Of a DNA stretch of 64,000 nucleotides, positions 63,701-64,000 are shown piece by piece. Below the pieces are notes generated by a model. That model worked only from the letters and a program-made list of their open reading frames with translations. It did no database searches and was not told where the DNA came from. Each line of letters starts with the position of its first letter. Position 1 is the first letter of the stretch. The position numbers were made by a program, and so were the translations under genes. Source of the DNA: Hyphomonadaceae bacterium (GTDB taxonomy: Bacteria; Pseudomonadota; Alphaproteobacteria; Caulobacterales; Aquidulcibacteraceae); contig JAEUMP010000012.1 in assembly GCA_016791445.1 (NCBI GenBank), positions 243,763 through 307,762 of the forward strand, in the 5' to 3' direction.

Positions 63701-64000
63701 GTCGCGGGCGCGATGAAGAAGGCGACCGGCGCCGGCTCTTGCGCGTGCGTCATCACCAGCGCGCCGCCACGGAAGCGCAGCGATGCGTTGGCGAGCGCGT
63801 AGTCGACGGCGAACTCGAAGGCGTCGAGCACGCGGCGCATCTGCGCGAGTGTGCGCAAACGGATGCCGCGCGTGATGCAGCGGATCGCCGGCGCGCGGCG
63901 CGCCGACCAGCGGAAGCCGCGCGGCATTTTTCGTCTGTGAACGGGCAGCCGCCGACGCTTCACCCGCCGCAGCCGCGACACGACGGCGGCGGCGATCAGG
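63679..64000 (-). CDS. Small protein, paralogue of the gene at 40396 (5' end beyond the window)
   Basis: The frame is open to the window edge, so the N-terminus is missing; at least 106 codons are visible. Features are a basic stretch (SRLRRVKRRRLPVHRRKMPR), the block ITRGIRLRTLAQMRRVLDAF, a weakly hydrophobic region and the tail ATEAADTS. The block and tail match the protein at 40396-40890. The middle differs, so the pair is diverged rather than freshly copied. Function unknown. Confidence 0.6.
   Translation of the reverse strand, partial: LIAAAVVSRLRRVKRRRLPVHRRKMPRGFRWSARRAPAIRCITRGIRLRTLAQMRRVLDAFEFAVDYALANASLRFRGGALVMTHAQEPAPVAFFIAPATEAADTS

Overview
The window is about 66% G+C, gene-dense, and reads as chromosome of a polarly flagellated alphaproteobacterium of the Caulobacterales or Hyphomonadaceae type. 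The grounds are a fliL-fliM cluster with a DUF6468-like gene, a sigma-54/FlbD-style flagellar promoter, a complete Cpa/Tad pilus locus, CtrA-like TTAA-N7-TTAA boxes, GANTC sites, ethylmalonyl-CoA pathway genes, and a class Ia ribonucleotide reductase with NrdR boxes. No rRNA, tRNA, CRISPR array, prophage or insertion sequence was seen. The assignment to a group is inference from gene content.

Layout. 0-7.6 kb: an outer-membrane lipoprotein start (cut by the edge), a TPR lipoprotein, ETF-ubiquinone oxidoreductase, a family-4-like uracil-DNA glycosylase, a soluble lytic transglycosylase, and two glycosyltransferases of the rSAM/selenodomain-associated families. 7.6-16.7 kb: two divergent flagellar operons, fliL-fliM-DUF6468-MotE-like-AMIN/TPR on the minus strand and flgF-flgG-flgA-flgH on the plus strand. 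Between them lie a sigma-54 promoter and an FlbD-like palindrome. 16.7-21 kb: a 2-hydroxyacid dehydrogenase and a large RTX calcium-binding protein. 21-25 kb: ybgC-tolQ-tolR-tolA-tolB without pal. 25-31.7 kb: a cobalamin riboswitch with btuB, then crotonyl-CoA carboxylase/reductase and the B12-dependent ethylmalonyl-CoA mutase. 31.7-36.5 kb: an acetyltransferase, signal peptidase I, a DMT exporter and a large membrane protein I cannot name. 36.5-44.8 kb: nrdA and nrdB, separated by an MBL-fold enzyme, a small gene tied to a palindromic repeat, a CDF metal transporter, an acetyltransferase and an exported protein. 44.8-47.1 kb: a tyrosine phosphatase and AMP nucleosidase. 47.2-59.3 kb: the Tad/Cpa pilus locus. 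59.4-64 kb: leucyl aminopeptidase, a MarR regulator, an NlpC/P60 hydrolase, a membrane cytochrome c, kdsB, and a second copy of the small gene plus repeat, cut by the edge.

How it fits together. Much of the window is cell-cycle and pole biology: flagellum, polar pilus and Tol envelope machinery. CtrA-like boxes appear upstream of nrdA, both flp genes and cpaB. A second theme is vitamin B12: a riboswitch-controlled importer lies next to enzymes of a B12-dependent carbon pathway. The least explained items are the small gene that travels with a palindromic element (two copies), the 744-residue membrane protein, and the stacked NrdR/CtrA/GANTC signals in front of nrdA.
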